Source: Piezodorus guildinii (Eukaryota > Arthropoda > Insecta > Hemiptera > Pentatomidae). From it: a stretch of 64,000 nt of DNA. Under the pieces are notes generated by a model, which did not search any database, had not been told where the DNA came from, and worked only from the letters and a program-made list of their open reading frames with translations. Below are positions 10,801 to 21,771 of the stretch, one piece after another; the first letter of the stretch is position 1, and every line of letters begins with the position of its first letter. The translations under genes were made by a program, and so were the position numbers. The stretch lies in assembly GCA_023052935.1 (NCBI GenBank), contig CM041292.1, positions 132,818,951 to 132,882,950 of the forward strand, given 5' to 3'.

Positions 10801-11576
10801 CTATTCAGGGCAGGTAGGGCTGCTTCAACCGCAGGCAAAAAATGTCCCTTCTGACCGACAGCCGTTTAGCTCTGTCGTGCTACCAAGCGTGTTTCCGCCC
10901 TGGGTGTGAATATCATAGGCTCCGCAATCTTACTCAGGGGCTGGTTCCTATGTAATTCGAGATTTATAACTCACTGAGGGCTACTGGAGTTTCATCTTAA
11001 CGTCAAGATTTGCGTTTGGGAAAATTCAACCTCTAAGTAATAAAAATAAATCTTTTACAAAATTGGTTTTAAAATAATTCAAAAACTTTACATTTCCTGA
11101 AAAAAATGTAAGCATATGAAAGATAATCGAATTTATAATCACATTAAAATAAAATCTTCTTGATCTAACATGTATTAGTAAAGATAATAAAATATTTATA
11201 ACAACTGTTCCCTGTTGAAACATATTCGATAGTTATTGTAGTTTTTTTAAATATTTGAATGGCCTAAAAAAAGATTGATTTTAAGAACCTATTTCTATGT
11301 AAAAAAAAAAAAAAAAAACAGCAAATTATTATATAATAGTTTATTATTTCCAAATAACTATATTAATAAACAGTTATACCCAAATATAGTTAAATATTTA
11401 TAACAGAATAAGGAATGAACAGTTACTTCTATAGTTCTTGAATGTATACGTACCAATAAAGTTTTCTTTATATGGGAAAATTGAATTTCCCGTTTTTCTG
11501 TGCTTCACTTAAAAATAACAAAAAAAAAAACTTGACCATATTTTTGTTTGTCTTCTATTTCTGAGATGATTAAATA
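10801..11576. other. Spacer
   Basis: The part up to ~10990 is GC-richer with no recognised motif; the rest is AT-rich with poly(A) runs. Nothing is assigned. Confidence 0.4.
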
Positions 11577-11578
11577 TA

Positions 11579-12709
11579 CAGTAAACCCTCGTTTTAACGA
11601 ACTCCAAGGGACCAAAAAATTCTCGGTTCGTTATAAAAGAATTCGTTATATACGAAAAATATATTATGTGTCTTGGTATAAATTCAGGTGGTTAAAAAGA
11701 AATGTTTTCAATACAGCATTCGCTTTCAGGCACATGTTTAGATAGAGGAGATTTTGATATCCCGTATTTTTCCGCCATTTTCGATTACGACTACATTTTT
11801 TTATCCACTTTTTGGAGAATCACCAACCTTGTATTTAAATCAATGGATTTTTTCTTTGACATACTGTGCGGAGCGGAATCGCACTTAAACGGAAAGCAAG
11901 ACTGACTTGACCTCGTAGGAAACTTTAATTAAAGCAAGTAATAAAAACAGAAAAACTAGCTGAAACTCTAGAAACCATAAGCTGTTATGGACTGAATCAC
12001 AGAATTCAGAAGAATAGAGATAAGAGGTAAGAAGGAATTGGACAGAAGGGCGCCCGTCTATACTAGAGTTACGGAATGAGATTTACTCATCTATTGTAAT
12101 TGCTATCACAATTGTAAAGAGATTATTTTAATTGTTATTAGTAATATTTATATTGCCTCCTATTACAAAGGATGCCGCCTTCTACCTCCGAAGGGTCTTT
12201 AGCCCAAGACACCTTTGCACATACCTGAACCCCTACAGGAAGTACTTTGACATTATGAGTGCTAAGTGATCCATATGTCCCTCCATTTGATCTCTGCCGC
12301 CTTTCCTCCATCCCCTCCACTATTCCTTCATATATGTACCCCCAAACCCTAGGGCCAGAGCACTCCGGTCAAGATGTTGTTATGATAAAGTTGAAATACA
12401 TTATATTAGTCAGAAGTCTATGTGTCTATTTCCATAGTGAATAAATATACAAAGTTTAAATAAAAGTGTTATTTGTTAACTTAGGAATTAAGACGTATCG
12501 TAAGTTTTTTCTTCTTTATTTTTCGTAATAACCGAACAAATTCAATTCTGAGGTCCACAAAAGTAGTTCTTAAATTCTTTATAAGAGAATTTTTCGTTAT
12601 AAACGAGGAGGAAGCATAGTTTTCTATTCATTTTTCAAGGGACCGCAACGATTGTTCGTTATAAACGGGTGTTCGTTATAACAGTGTTTGTTAAAAAGAG
12701 GGTTTATTG
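11579..12709. mobile_element. Pogo/Tigger-like non-autonomous DNA element with TA target sites
   Basis: It begins CAGTAAACCCTCGTTTTAAC and ends with the near-complement (read inward from the right end: CAATAAACCCTCTTTTTAAC). TA dinucleotides flank both ends (11577-11578 and 12710-12711). Subterminal repeats of ttcgttata occur near both ends. Known pogo/Tigger elements have this kind of CAGT...ACGAA terminus and duplicate TA. The interior (notably 12150-12360, GC-richer) shows no DDD transposase or CENP-B-like domain, so it would depend on a transposase elsewhere. Confidence 0.75.
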
Positions 12710-12714
12710 TAATG

Positions 12715-12885
12715 CTAAATAGACGTTATAAAATAAACACAATTTCTTGCTAATTGTACATTTTGTTACGATAAACTAAAACTCCATAAGCGATAAACTC
12801 TAAATCCGTCAGACAGATATTTTAAACATAAAAGACACCTCATTGAAATTGCACCCATGTGAAGCAGGGATGGGTCCAATAGTTT
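12715..12885 (+). repeat. R3 interspersed repeat
   Basis: Matches 35313-35480 in order: aatagacgttataaaataa, gcgataaactctaaatccg, cagacagatattttaaac, gtgaagcagggatggg. Type unknown. Confidence 0.6.
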
Positions 12886-12915
12886 CATATATAGGTAAGT
12901 GAAAGTAATATGTAT
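12886..12915 (-). repeat. R1 terminal fragment
   Basis: Only the R1 end is present: ttcatatataggtaagtgaa plus agtaa, immediately after the R3 repeat. Confidence 0.5.
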
Positions 12916-13421
12916 ATATCTTTTGTTTGAATTCAATGGCAGAAATACTTTCTATCCTTTTCCTTTTTTCTAATCGTGATTTAATTGTTTTCGAGATAGA
13001 CACTCACTCACTAACAGAAGCCGAAGAATGTAGAGTTGATCCCTATGCAGAGAGATGAAAGGCCTCGAGATGAAAGTGAAATTAGCAACGAGCTGATGGC
13101 AGCTAATCGAGTATACAAGGCGCCTAGCCCTCTTTGGGTCTCCTTTATCCGCCTCCTCTTCTCTAGTCCTCTCTGTTATTCCTTCGCTCTTCAGAACACC
13201 AAGCACGATAAATAATATTAATTCAAATAGATGAAAAATGAATGAAAATAACATCTTGTCACATCGTATTTACGACTTATTCGTATCCACGATTAAGAAA
13301 CTGATCAATACAGCTTAACACTCCTTGTGAACCACCTCAAAACTCAGATAATTGAAATATTTATATAAATGCAATAAATGCAATAAAACAAGAAAATAAT
13401 AATAATAATAATAAAGATAAA
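12916..13421. other. Spacer with (AAT)n
   Basis: Contains a GC-richer part around 13020-13205 without a recognised motif and a short AAT microsatellite at ~13396-13415. Confidence 0.4.
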
Positions 13422-13482
13422 TTTGTTTGTTTATTCATTTAACACCACTTTACGCCATCAGATGATGGTAGTGGGAGTCCTT
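13422..13482 (-). repeat. SINE-A, 3' end fragment
   Basis: Reversed tail tttgtttgtttattcattta, then caccactttacgcc and gtgggagtcc. The rest of the SINE is absent. Confidence 0.7.
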
Positions 13483-13499
13483 AATTAGTATTTAGTTCA

Positions 13500-13710
13500 T
13501 AAATACCTATGACTAACTAATATTTCCTTCATCATGCAAAGCTCTTGGTTGGGGCTGTATTGATGGGTAAATCCTGTGCGGTTTGGGATTTTTTTATTGT
13601 CATATTTTCATGGCAGCTGGGTTACGGATCGAGTCAGTTTCTGATCTACATTTTAAGAGTATATAACTAGAAAAAATCTATTATTTGCAACATTCTATTT
13701 TATTTACTAG
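13500..13710 (+). repeat. R2 interspersed repeat
   Basis: Parallels the reverse complement of 10490-10800: ttccttcatcatgcaaagct, ggttggggctgtattgatgg, cggtttgggattttt, gcagctgggttac. Confidence 0.6.
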
Positions 13711-13847
13711 ACTATACTAACTCTAGAAATACGTTTATATTGATTTTTATATTAAAAAAAATCTATTTAAATTAAAAAAAAAACACTTTAAGTTCTGAGT
13801 TATACCTAAATGTACCTAATAAATACAAAATGAATACAATTGCTTAT

Positions 13848-14012
13848 CATTTAACGCCCCTTTATGCTTTTGTAGCAAACCGAATCATGCACAGGCTCGG
13901 GACCTGATCTGATTCCACACCGAAGGACGCCATAATGAAGGATATTTCAATTCCTTTAAAAATTCTAGGGTCATCTGCTGGATTTGAACAAGCTACTTTG
14001 GGAATAGAAAGC
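13848..14012 (-). repeat. SINE-A, internally deleted
   Basis: Reversed blocks: ttaacgcccctttatgct, gcacaggctcgggacctg, ccgaaggacgccataa, aaattctagggtcatctgct, gatttgaac. The block between the 3' end and gcacaggctc is missing. Confidence 0.7.
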
Positions 14013-14249
14013 TATTATGCTAAATATGTCATTACCTCTCAAAATAAATTTATTTAATTTAATTTCTTTGGGAAAATTAATATCTTATAAATATAAATAT
14101 ATAGTTCAATGCATTTCTGTCTCTCTAACAATTTCATCTGTTAATTATTGTACGAAAAAAGTTTTAATGTTCTGTCTTTTGTTTTGCCACAGTAAAGGTA
14201 TGAATATGAGATCAATAAATAAATAAATACATAAATAAATAAATTTGTT

Positions 14250-14340
14250 GATGTTCTTAGGTTTCAGTCAATGAATAAACAATTTTATCTATGCGACGTT
14301 TCGAGAATTTATTGTTCTCATAATCATGCCTTAACAGTGG
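14250..14340 (+). repeat. PLE-like short repeat with degenerate hammerhead-like end
   Basis: Contains aataaacaattttatctatg then cgacgtttcgag...ctcataatcatgcc. On the minus strand stem II is a clean GAGAA/TTCTC hairpin followed by GAAACGTC, but the CTGATGA part reads CATGATTA, so the catalytic core is broken. Confidence 0.45.
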
Positions 14341-14440
14341 AAAAACAAAAAAAAAAAAAAAAAAAAAAACAGAACTTAATTTAATTAATTAATTAATTTT
14401 ATTTAATTAATTATTCAGAATTTAATTAATTAAATTTATA

Positions 14441-14600
14441 ATGATGGAGTTTTTCTTGACCGTTGAGGAATTAGATGAGGGAGATGGTCGGGGGTGGTCA
14501 TTAAACAGAAACACACAATAAAACTTGGTGATATTTTAATTATGTGCCGATGTTTCGGCCTACTTTGTGGGCCTTCATCAGGGTTGACAAATTGAAAAAT
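14441..14600 (+). mobile_element. IRF-A element, single arm
   Basis: It carries the same lead as 2349 (aatgatggagtttttcttga), then gatggtcgggggtggtcat, then an AT-rich stretch and the reversed hammerhead-like core. No inverted second arm follows; the sequence after ~14600 is unrelated to the family. It is either a truncated copy or a single-repeat form. Confidence 0.7.
14546..14584 (-). ncRNA. Hammerhead-ribozyme-like motif
   Basis: Minus strand: CTGATGA, A, GGCC...GGCC, GAAACATC, GGC. The core is intact, but the change of ACGTC to ACATC removes the self-complementary stem III seen in the sister copies. Confidence 0.45.
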
Positions 14601-14732
14601 CATCCATAGAGACCTAAATATCCCACTGGTTGCAGACTTAGCCCGCGATAGATACACCTCCTTCAATTCCTAACTACCTGCCCACTCAAACCCGCTTGTC
14701 CGTAACCTCTGAACTACCATATATTTCCGATA

Positions 14733-14925
14733 ATCCTTCGAGGCGCCTGAAAAGACGGTGGCCTTAAGACCTACTTATAAAATTAACTTTGAAGTGCTAC
14801 CACTGGGTAGCTTCTTCAAGTGTCTATTCATGCCTATTGTTATATCATCTATATTACTTATTGTATTTGTAAATTCAGTTGTAAAAAATAAAATAAAATA
14901 TAAAAAAAAAAATTGGGAGAAATTA
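14733..14925 (+). mobile_element. LINE J2 3' end, 5'-truncated
   Basis: Starts with gataatccttcgaggcgcct, the reverse complement of the J2 3'UTR at 9735-9760, and runs to an A-rich tail at 14885-14918. Only 3'UTR is present. Confidence 0.65.
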
Positions 14926-14999
14926 ATTTTTTTTTTCATAATTTATTTATTTAAATATCTGTTGGAGCCCAACAAAGGTTCTTAACGTTAATAAATACC

Positions 15000-15003
<4 letters not shown>

Positions 15004-15078
<75 letters not shown>
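15004..15078. repeat. (TA)n microsatellite
   Basis: An uninterrupted TA run of ~75 bp. Confidence 0.95.
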
Positions 15079-15079
<1 letters not shown>

Positions 15080-15444
15080 CCACACTAGGGTCAAAATAGA
15101 TTGTTTGATTTTCAGCAATTTTTTATTTTCAAACTGTTTCTTTTTTAAGAGTTGTTAAATATTAACCAAGTTTTTGAATAAACAACAGAATACTAACATT
15201 TTATCTTTTCCAGGCTTGACACCTGAATAAGAAGCAACGTAAAGCTAAGAAAGGTCAAAATGGTTACCACTCGTTCATTTCCTTTCCAAGATTGAATGGT
15301 TGGCTAACTTTCAGTAGTTTTTTCACTGTTTTTCCTCAACTGACTTATAGATTATTTACCAGTTCTTTTTCAAAGGTTTTTGTTTTTTCTTCTTACTTCC
15401 TTGTTGTTTTAGTTGGAACACATTAACAATAATTTTTGGAAGCA

Positions 15445-15545
15445 AATAGTCCGAGTGGCCGTCAGTAAATCAAACAACTAAATCGTTTCAACTATTTATT
15501 GCTTGCCAACGTTTCGACCCCCCTAGTGGTTCATCATCAGGGCCG
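15445..15545 (+). repeat. PLE-like short repeat (family B)
   Basis: Start box gtccgagtggccgtcag, AT-rich stretch with aactatttattgcttgcc, then the reversed hammerhead-like end. This is the best preserved family B copy. It is single-armed, and no TSD is visible. Confidence 0.6.
15505..15543 (-). ncRNA. Hammerhead-ribozyme-like motif, complete core
   Basis: Minus strand: GCC, CTGATGA, T, GAACC...GGGTC (one mismatch), GAAACGTT, GGC. Stem I GCC/GGC pairs. GUU is an acceptable NUH triplet. As in the other copies, one unpaired base sits between A9 and stem II. Confidence 0.5.
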
Positions 15546-16689
15546 CATAGTGGACGAATAGAAACTGACATAACAAGATGACATATAACAATAATTTACA
15601 TAATATATTACATAATTTACGTAAGATAAGATAACAATAATTTCATATTAAATGTTGAACCCCTAACTCTTAAAACCTATACCTCTATTATAATCAGTTT
15701 TATTTTTTAAATACATGACTTAAACTGTTATCCGACCAAAGCAGAAATATAATGGAATCTAAATTGTAAATAAAAAGTTTAATAATTAAGTAATTTGCTT
15801 TCTATTATATTTTATAGATGGCATACACAGTAGGCAGTTGGGGCTTAATAATTTAATCCATCATCTACTGTAATAATTATAATATTAATAACAAACTATA
15901 GTTTTGTAAAAAAACTGTACATCTATATTTATTCATAGGTAAAATATAAATTTTTTAATTTTTAATTAAATTAAAGATACCTATTGTTTCCTAATTTTCA
16001 GATTGAAAACTCATATGAGGTTCAGTAATCATTTGGAATTCATTCGTACCGTACCGATATAAATTCGTTGATTAATTAATTCTGTAGCCGACTTTTTTTT
16101 CCCCTCAATATTTTATTTTATTTATACTTCTTTCACTCTCTAATATTCTCTTACTCCCACCATCAATTCCTCTCCCATTTCCTCCTCTCTGTCCTTCCCT
16201 CTAATATCTTTAAATATTCTATTCAATATTCAGTACAACACTGAAGTGAAGACAGGAAACATATGTAAGGTTTTACTTTGTTCATTAGATATTCCACCCG
16301 AATTTCAGTAAAGCCGGAAAGAGGGACCATTCGGGTGTTGGTAACCATTCTTCTCACGACACACCTGTTATCTGTTTAGTACATAAATTATTATTATACT
16401 ATTAGGTGTATGTATAAATTATGAAAGTGTGGAAAGATAATATAATTAGTAAAATATTGAAAATCTGGTTTTCGATTAAATAATGAAAATTAATAGATAA
16501 TTTTATATTATAGGCGATATTTCGAATCATGTATTGCTGAATTTTATTCTCCAGCTCAGTGGCCAGAGAGTTCATTTAATTCAATACTTTCTCATTAAAT
16601 CTTTCATAAAATAAGTAATGTATCTTTTCTGGAAAGAATCTGTGTACTTTTTGCCGAAAAAACCTAAGAAATAATATCAGAAAGGATTA
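15546..16689. other. AT-rich spacer
   Basis: No frame or shared repeat is recognised. A pyrimidine-rich part lies near 16110-16200. Confidence 0.45.
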
Positions 16690-16995
16690 AATTAAAATCA
16701 AAATACGGCTTTCACTTAGCCCCGTAGTTCAAAATTACAGCAAATTAAGAACTATTAAATAAAGTTAGAGTTGAGAAAAAGTTAATGAATTACATTGAGT
16801 TTCGATGGAAACATGTATTTCAGATTATATAATGTAACAATAGAAATTATCATCTACAACAATCCATCCACTTTTCGTCAATCTATTGCCTTTTACAACT
16901 TTCTGTAACCATGGCAGGACAAAACCAAAAAAAAAAAAAAATATATTATATAAACATATTCCAATCAACGGAAGATCTATCATAATATTAAAGGT
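16690..16995 (-). repeat. R1 interspersed repeat, partial; target of Jockey copy 1
   Basis: Reversed R1 end: tttcactta, attaagaactattaaataaa, gttaatgaattacattgag, gaaacatgtatttcag. It ends at the Jockey insertion site. Confidence 0.7.
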
Positions 16996-17007
16996 AGATA
17001 TTTGTAG

Positions 17008-17601
17008 AAACCTTACACTAAGAAAGAAATAGTTCAGTGCCATAATTGTCAGGCATATGGTCATACGAGAACTTACTGCCACCACACACCACGCTGTGTG
17101 AAATGCGGTGAGCAACATAAATCAGAAGAATGCACAAGATCAAGATCAACACCCGCTGTATGTGCTCTGTGCCTCGAGGACCACCCGGCTAACTACAAGG
17201 GATGTCAAATCTACAAGAACCTCAAAAGCAGATACCAAAAACCTCAGAATCTGGATGAAACAGCTGAACCGATCAGAAGCAGAAGACAACCTTCAAAAAC
17301 AATTGATTCCAATGTAACATTTGCCCATCTACTTGGAGGTGGGAACCAGAACAAAGAGGCCCTGCCGGAACAACGCATACATCCTGAACCCCTTCCACAA
17401 CCACCTATTCCTCAAAATTTACCCAACCCTCAAAAACCTCATCCGCATCAAATTTCTCATATTCCTCCTCCATCAAATGTCACAGACCTTACAAGTTTGA
17501 TGACATCCTTCATCACTGAAATCAAATCCCTTGTCATGCCGCTAATATCACTACTTACTAATGTCGTATCAAATTTAATCCCTTCCTTAAAAAATCCTTA
17601 A
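17008..17601 (+). pseudogene. Jockey ORF1 (gag-like), N-terminally truncated
   Basis: The frame is open from the truncation point to TAA at 17599-17601 and corresponds to about residue 239 onward of the full ORF1 at 44783-46099. It retains all three zinc knuckles: CHNCQAYGHTRTYC, CVKCGEQHKSEEC and the CALC...H...C unit. The N-terminal Ser/Pro-rich and RNA-binding-like region is lost. The ORF2 start follows the stop directly (TAA|ATG), as in the full-length copy. Such proteins bind element RNA and take it to the nucleus in the Jockey family. This truncated form lacks a natural start; the first internal ATG is at 17098. Confidence 0.85.
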
Positions 17602-20286
17602 ATGACTACACCTAATTCCTTGTCCATTCTCCTTTGGAATGCGAATGGTGTTAGAAATCACACTGACGAACTTACAGCTTTATTGCAAGACAAAAACGTT
17701 GATGTAGCACTTATTACTGAAACTAGACTAACCACTAAACAACTCTTTAAAATACCTCAATACGTAACATACCGTACAGAACACCCAGACGGAAAAGCCC
17801 ATGCCGGTACTGCTGTCATTGTGCACCAGTCCCTCTCCCACCATATACTCCCAGTTCCCTCCTATGATTTCCTACAATGCACCGCCATAGTAATCAAGAC
17901 TTTTTCTTTTCCGATCACCCTCGCATCAGCGTACTGCCCTCCTAAACATTCCATCTCCAACATTCTATTCGAATCCTTCCTTAATTCCTTAGGAAACCAC
18001 TTCATTCTGGGTGCAGACATGAATGCTAAGAACCAACAATGGGGTTGCAGATCCACGAATTGTCGTGGGCGGAATTTACAGTCTGCACTCAGCTCTAGAC
18101 GTTTCAACCTCCTGCCTCCTGACTCCCCTACCTACTGGCCAACTGATCCTAACCGTAATCCTGACATCCTTGACTTCTTCATTCACAGCGGATTAGGCTC
18201 CCTAAACATGTCGGTGACTCGCCTTGATGAACTGTCCTCTGACCATAGTCCATTGCTCCTTAAAGTATCCCTAATTCCTATTCCTAAACCCACCCCACCG
18301 TCATTTATCAGAGGACCAGTAAACTGGGACCTTTTTCGCCAAATCCTGACCAGTGATATTGACCTCAGAGTGAAACTCAAAACTCCAGATGACCTTGACG
18401 ATGCCGTAAACTCCTTCACCATCGCTATTCAACAAGCTGTTTGGACTGCCTCCTCTCCCAAGCATTCCCAGATAACTCATAACCAAAATCATTTACCACA
18501 ACACCTCATAGACCTCATCCGCACCAAACGCCGATCCAGATCCTTATGGCAACGCACCCGTCACCCCACAGATCGCCGCTCCTATAACTTTTATTATAGA
18601 CAATTAAAGAGGGAGCTGGCGACCTTCCGTTCCCAATCCTTTAGTTCCTTCCTTTCTTCTCTTTCGGCTTGTGACAATTCCCTGTGGAATGTCACCAAGA
18701 AAATTCTAAAATCCCACCATATTTCCCATCCCCTCCGTCGTAGTAATGGTTCCTGGGCTGCGTCTGATGAAGACAAAGCCGAGGAACTTGCCAAATACGT
18801 TTCCCAAGTCTTCACACCTCATCCAGAATCCAATCCAAACCACACTGCAGTAGTGGAACAGTTCATTCAGTCTCCAATCCCGCTTTCATTACCTCCTAAA
18901 GCAGTTAATCCCTCTGAGGTCAAATATCTTCTCCGAAAACTTGCACTCCGTAAATCTCCTGGATACGATCTCCTCACTCCTCAGATTCTCAGACAGCTTC
19001 CATCTAAAGCCGTTATATTTCTTACATATATTTACAACTCCATTCTACGCACTACTCATTTTCCTCTCTTATGGAAACATTCCACAATAATTCTCTTCCT
19101 AAAACCAGGTAAACCTCCTAACACTACGACATCATATAGACCTATCAGCCTACTCCCAATCCTTTCAAAAATCTTTGAAAAAATCCTTCTCAAACGAATA
19201 TTACCGTTATTAGAACCCCACACTATTCCTTCCCATCAGTTTGGATTCCGTTCCCAACATTCAACCGTTCAGCAAGGGCTCCGAGTCGTTGACCATATTT
19301 CCTCTGCCCTTGAGAACAAGGAGTACTGCTCGGGTGCATTTCTGGACATAACGCAAGCATTTGACCGGGTGTGGCACCCGGGATTGCTCTTTAAGCTCAA
19401 AAACCATTTACCCCTATCCTTATACCTAGTCCTCCGATCCTATCTATCAAACCGCTCCTTCCGAGTTCGTTGTGGTGCAGAATATTCCAATTATTATCCA
19501 GTCGAATCCGGTGTTCCTCAGGGCAGTGTCCTTGGTCCTATCCTCTATAATATATACACGGCTGATATTCCTCTCTGCCCTGATACCTTCCTGGCAACGT
19601 ACGCTGATGACACAGCTATCCTATCCTCTCACTTAGATCCCGAAATTGCATCTACAGGCCTCCAAACACACCTTTCTCAAATTGAAGACTGGTGTAACAA
19701 CTGGAGAATCAAAGTCAATCAATCCAAATGCAGACATGTCACCTTTACCCTTCGAAGACAATCCTGCCCTTCAGTTCTCTTTGACTCCGTTCCGCTTCCT
19801 TTCTCCGACACAGTCCGGTATCTTGGCCTCCTTCTGGACAAAAGACTAACTTGGAACCCACATACTAGACTTAAACGACAAGAACTTAATCGACGATTTG
19901 GACAATTATACAGACTACTGAACAGAAATTCTAAATTATCTATCGAGAAAAAACTGCTAATATACAAGACGGTACTGAAACCTATCTGGACCTACGGACT
20001 TGAACTGTGGGGGACAGCCAAATTTTCTAACATCAAACGCATTCAATCCTTCCAATCAAAAGTCCTCCGAACAATAGTTAATGCTCCTTATTATGTATCC
20101 AACCATACCTTACACCGCGACCTAAATATTCCATTTATTTTAGACCTTATACCATTAAAATTCTCTAAATTCCATCAGAACCTTATCCATCACCCTAATC
20201 CCCTAGCTCAATCCTTATCCAGCTCCACACATCCTTACCATCCTCCTAGAAGGTTGAAACGGCAGTGGCCTCGAGACCTCTTGTAA
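17602..20286 (+). CDS. Jockey ORF2: endonuclease-reverse transcriptase, 894 aa, intact
   Basis: Cuts target DNA and reverse-transcribes the element RNA at the nick (target-primed reverse transcription). The N-terminal AP-endonuclease-like domain (about 7-225) has LLWNANG with N13, E40 in ALITETR, D139/N141 in GADMNAK and D214-H215 in SSDHSP. The reverse transcriptase (about 440-720) has SYRPISLL, the first catalytic aspartate in FLDITQAFDRVW (D582), GVPQGSVLGP, and YADD with Y667-D670. The thumb part has YLGLLLDKRLTWNPH. No RNase H domain is visible. ATG 17602 directly follows the ORF1 stop, a layout that suggests reinitiation. Length equals that of the copy at 46100-48784, with many differences that look silent, so coding capacity was maintained until insertion. 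Confidence 0.93.
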   Translation: MTTPNSLSILLWNANGVRNHTDELTALLQDKNVDVALITETRLTTKQLFKIPQYVTYRTEHPDGKAHAGTAVIVHQSLSHHILPVPSYDFLQCTAIVIKTFSFPITLASAYCPPKHSISNILFESFLNSLGNHFILGADMNAKNQQWGCRSTNCRGRNLQSALSSRRFNLLPPDSPTYWPTDPNRNPDILDFFIHSGLGSLNMSVTRLDELSSDHSPLLLKVSLIPIPKPTPPSFIRGPVNWDLFRQILTSDIDLRVKLKTPDDLDDAVNSFTIAIQQAVWTASSPKHSQITHNQNHLPQHLIDLIRTKRRSRSLWQRTRHPTDRRSYNFYYRQLKRELATFRSQSFSSFLSSLSACDNSLWNVTKKILKSHHISHPLRRSNGSWAASDEDKAEELAKYVSQVFTPHPESNPNHTAVVEQFIQSPIPLSLPPKAVNPSEVKYLLRKLALRKSPGYDLLTPQILRQLPSKAVIFLTYIYNSILRTTHFPLLWKHSTIILFLKPGKPPNTTTSYRPISLLPILSKIFEKILLKRILPLLEPHTIPSHQFGFRSQHSTVQQGLRVVDHISSALENKEYCSGAFLDITQAFDRVWHPGLLFKLKNHLPLSLYLVLRSYLSNRSFRVRCGAEYSNYYPVESGVPQGSVLGPILYNIYTADIPLCPDTFLATYADDTAILSSHLDPEIASTGLQTHLSQIEDWCNNWRIKVNQSKCRHVTFTLRRQSCPSVLFDSVPLPFSDTVRYLGLLLDKRLTWNPHTRLKRQELNRRFGQLYRLLNRNSKLSIEKKLLIYKTVLKPIWTYGLELWGTAKFSNIKRIQSFQSKVLRTIVNAPYYVSNHTLHRDLNIPFILDLIPLKFSKFHQNLIHHPNPLAQSLSSSTHPYHPPRRLKRQWPRDLL

Positions 20287-20574
20287 AATGTATATTGGAG
20301 TTCTAGCATTGGCTAGATTCTCCACTCACGTGGTGTATGCTTGTGAATTGTATATAGGTATGAGTGACTCTTGTATATATTTTTATTGATTTTGTTTTGT
20401 ATTTATTTATATTGTTTTATTATTATATTAATTTATTGTTTTGTATATATCGTGTGAATGCAGTATGAATGTTGTACTTTATCCCTATTAAAAATGTCCT
20501 AAATTGGACAGATTGTAATATTGTTCAATAAAGAATTGTTTCTAAAAAAAAAAAAAAAAAAAAAAGATATTTGT

Positions 20575-20835
20575 GATCCTACCATGCCAAAGGTCACGGG
20601 ATCGAACCCGCAGGTGGTCCTAGGATTTTTTAATGGAAGTATAAAATCCTTAGTTATGCCGTCCTTCGGAGGGGACGTTATAAGGTGGTCCTGAGCCTGA
20701 GCGATGTCAGGTACTCTTTAAAGATCTCTATCCTAATAAAACCTAGATAGACAAAATTTAGGACTCCAACTGTAGCAACGTCCGATTAGTCACAGCAGCT
20801 TAAAGTGACGTTAAATAAATAAACAACCAAACAAC
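20575..20835 (+). mobile_element. SINE-A, 5'-truncated, sharing the Jockey target site
   Basis: Starts inside the tRNA-like head (gatcctaccatgccaaagg), keeps the B box (gggatcgaacccgc) and ends with the family tail. It is flanked by agatatttg on both sides: 20565-20573, which is also the Jockey 3' TSD, and 20836-20844. Confidence 0.85.
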
Positions 20836-20849
20836 AGATATTTGGGCTG

Positions 20850-20930
20850 ATTAATTTCTACCAAAAACATAATTTGTTATGAAATCACACATCCAACCTT
20901 TCGAGATATACTCCCTTCATCAGGACTCTA
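20850..20930 (+). repeat. PLE-like short repeat
   Basis: AT-rich stretch (aacataatttgttatgaaat) followed by the reversed hammerhead-like end. The G-rich start box is not clear in this copy. Confidence 0.45.
20892..20926 (-). ncRNA. Hammerhead-ribozyme-like motif with alternative stem I
   Basis: Minus strand: TCC, CTGATGA, AGG, GAG...CTC, GAAAGGTT, GGA. Stem I is TCC/GGA here instead of GCC/GGC, a compensatory change that supports a paired stem. Stem III (AGGU) is weaker than ACGU. Confidence 0.45.
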
Positions 20931-21404
20931 CAAGTAAAATTAAACATTACAATTACATTAAAAACAACTGTAGTTAAGTGAATTATTAGAACGTTTTATA
21001 AAAAGAATTATTATAAGTTAGGTGTCCCTTATTAACAACATTTAAAAATGATTGAACAACAAATTTTAAAATCAATAAGCGCTATTAAAAAACAACAATT
21101 AACAATGTTACATAATAATAAGTTAAGGTAATAAATAAATATTTTAAAATTACCTGGTTTATACTATTTTAAAGATCATCTGTCCTTTCCAACATAGTCA
21201 CTGATACAAAAATTAAAAGACAAATCAATATAAAATAGTCATTAAGTGAACAATCAGATCTGAGCAGGGTGTTGCTTAGATCTTTGTACTCAACTGGATT
21301 AAGGATTAGACCAATTTATAAATTATGTATGGTTATTGTTATTAAATAGTGTGAATTAGTTAAATAAATTTTATTATTTAATTTTTATATTATATTATAT
21401 ATAT
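20931..21404. other. AT-rich spacer
   Basis: Nothing recognised. Confidence 0.45.
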
Positions 21405-21670
21405 TGCTCTTTTCTGCTTCAGTTAGCTATCAAATTCGTTCAACTTGTATATATATCCGATTTTTATTTTTGCATACAAGATGCAAAGGTCAATTTTTTC
21501 GTATCAATGAAATTAAAGATACATTAGAGTGATAAAATTTTAAATATCGACAATTAAGCCCGTTTAGACTATTTTAATCACATTGAAATCTACATGATAT
21601 TAAAGCCATTCAATTTGACATCCATAGTACAATTTTAATGAAGATATCGAAAGCTATTAAATTGTAAAAA
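21405..21670 (-). repeat. R1 interspersed repeat, internal part
   Basis: Reversed landmarks: agttagctatcaaattcgtt, aaatatcgacaattaagccc, cctttgaaat-like positions replaced by cattgaaatctacatgatat. The termini are absent. Confidence 0.65.
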
Positions 21671-21771
21671 TGACCAACATTGGCTCTTCTTGTACTTCGA
21701 TTTTGGGGATTATGTTGCTGAAATATAAGCGTCTTCAAGTCGGAAGATTTATTATTGAAACAATGATGATA

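Larger units (their letters stand above)
17006..20564 (+). mobile_element. Jockey-clade non-LTR retrotransposon, copy 1 (5'-truncated)
   Basis: It comprises the 3' part of ORF1, a complete ORF2, a 3'UTR (20287-20543) with aataaa at 20527-20532, and a poly(A) tail of ~21. The TSD is agatatttgt at 16996-17005 and 20565-20574. Truncation at the 5' end removes the promoter region, so this copy is probably not transcribed on its own. Its ORF2 could still act if transcribed. Confidence 0.9.
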
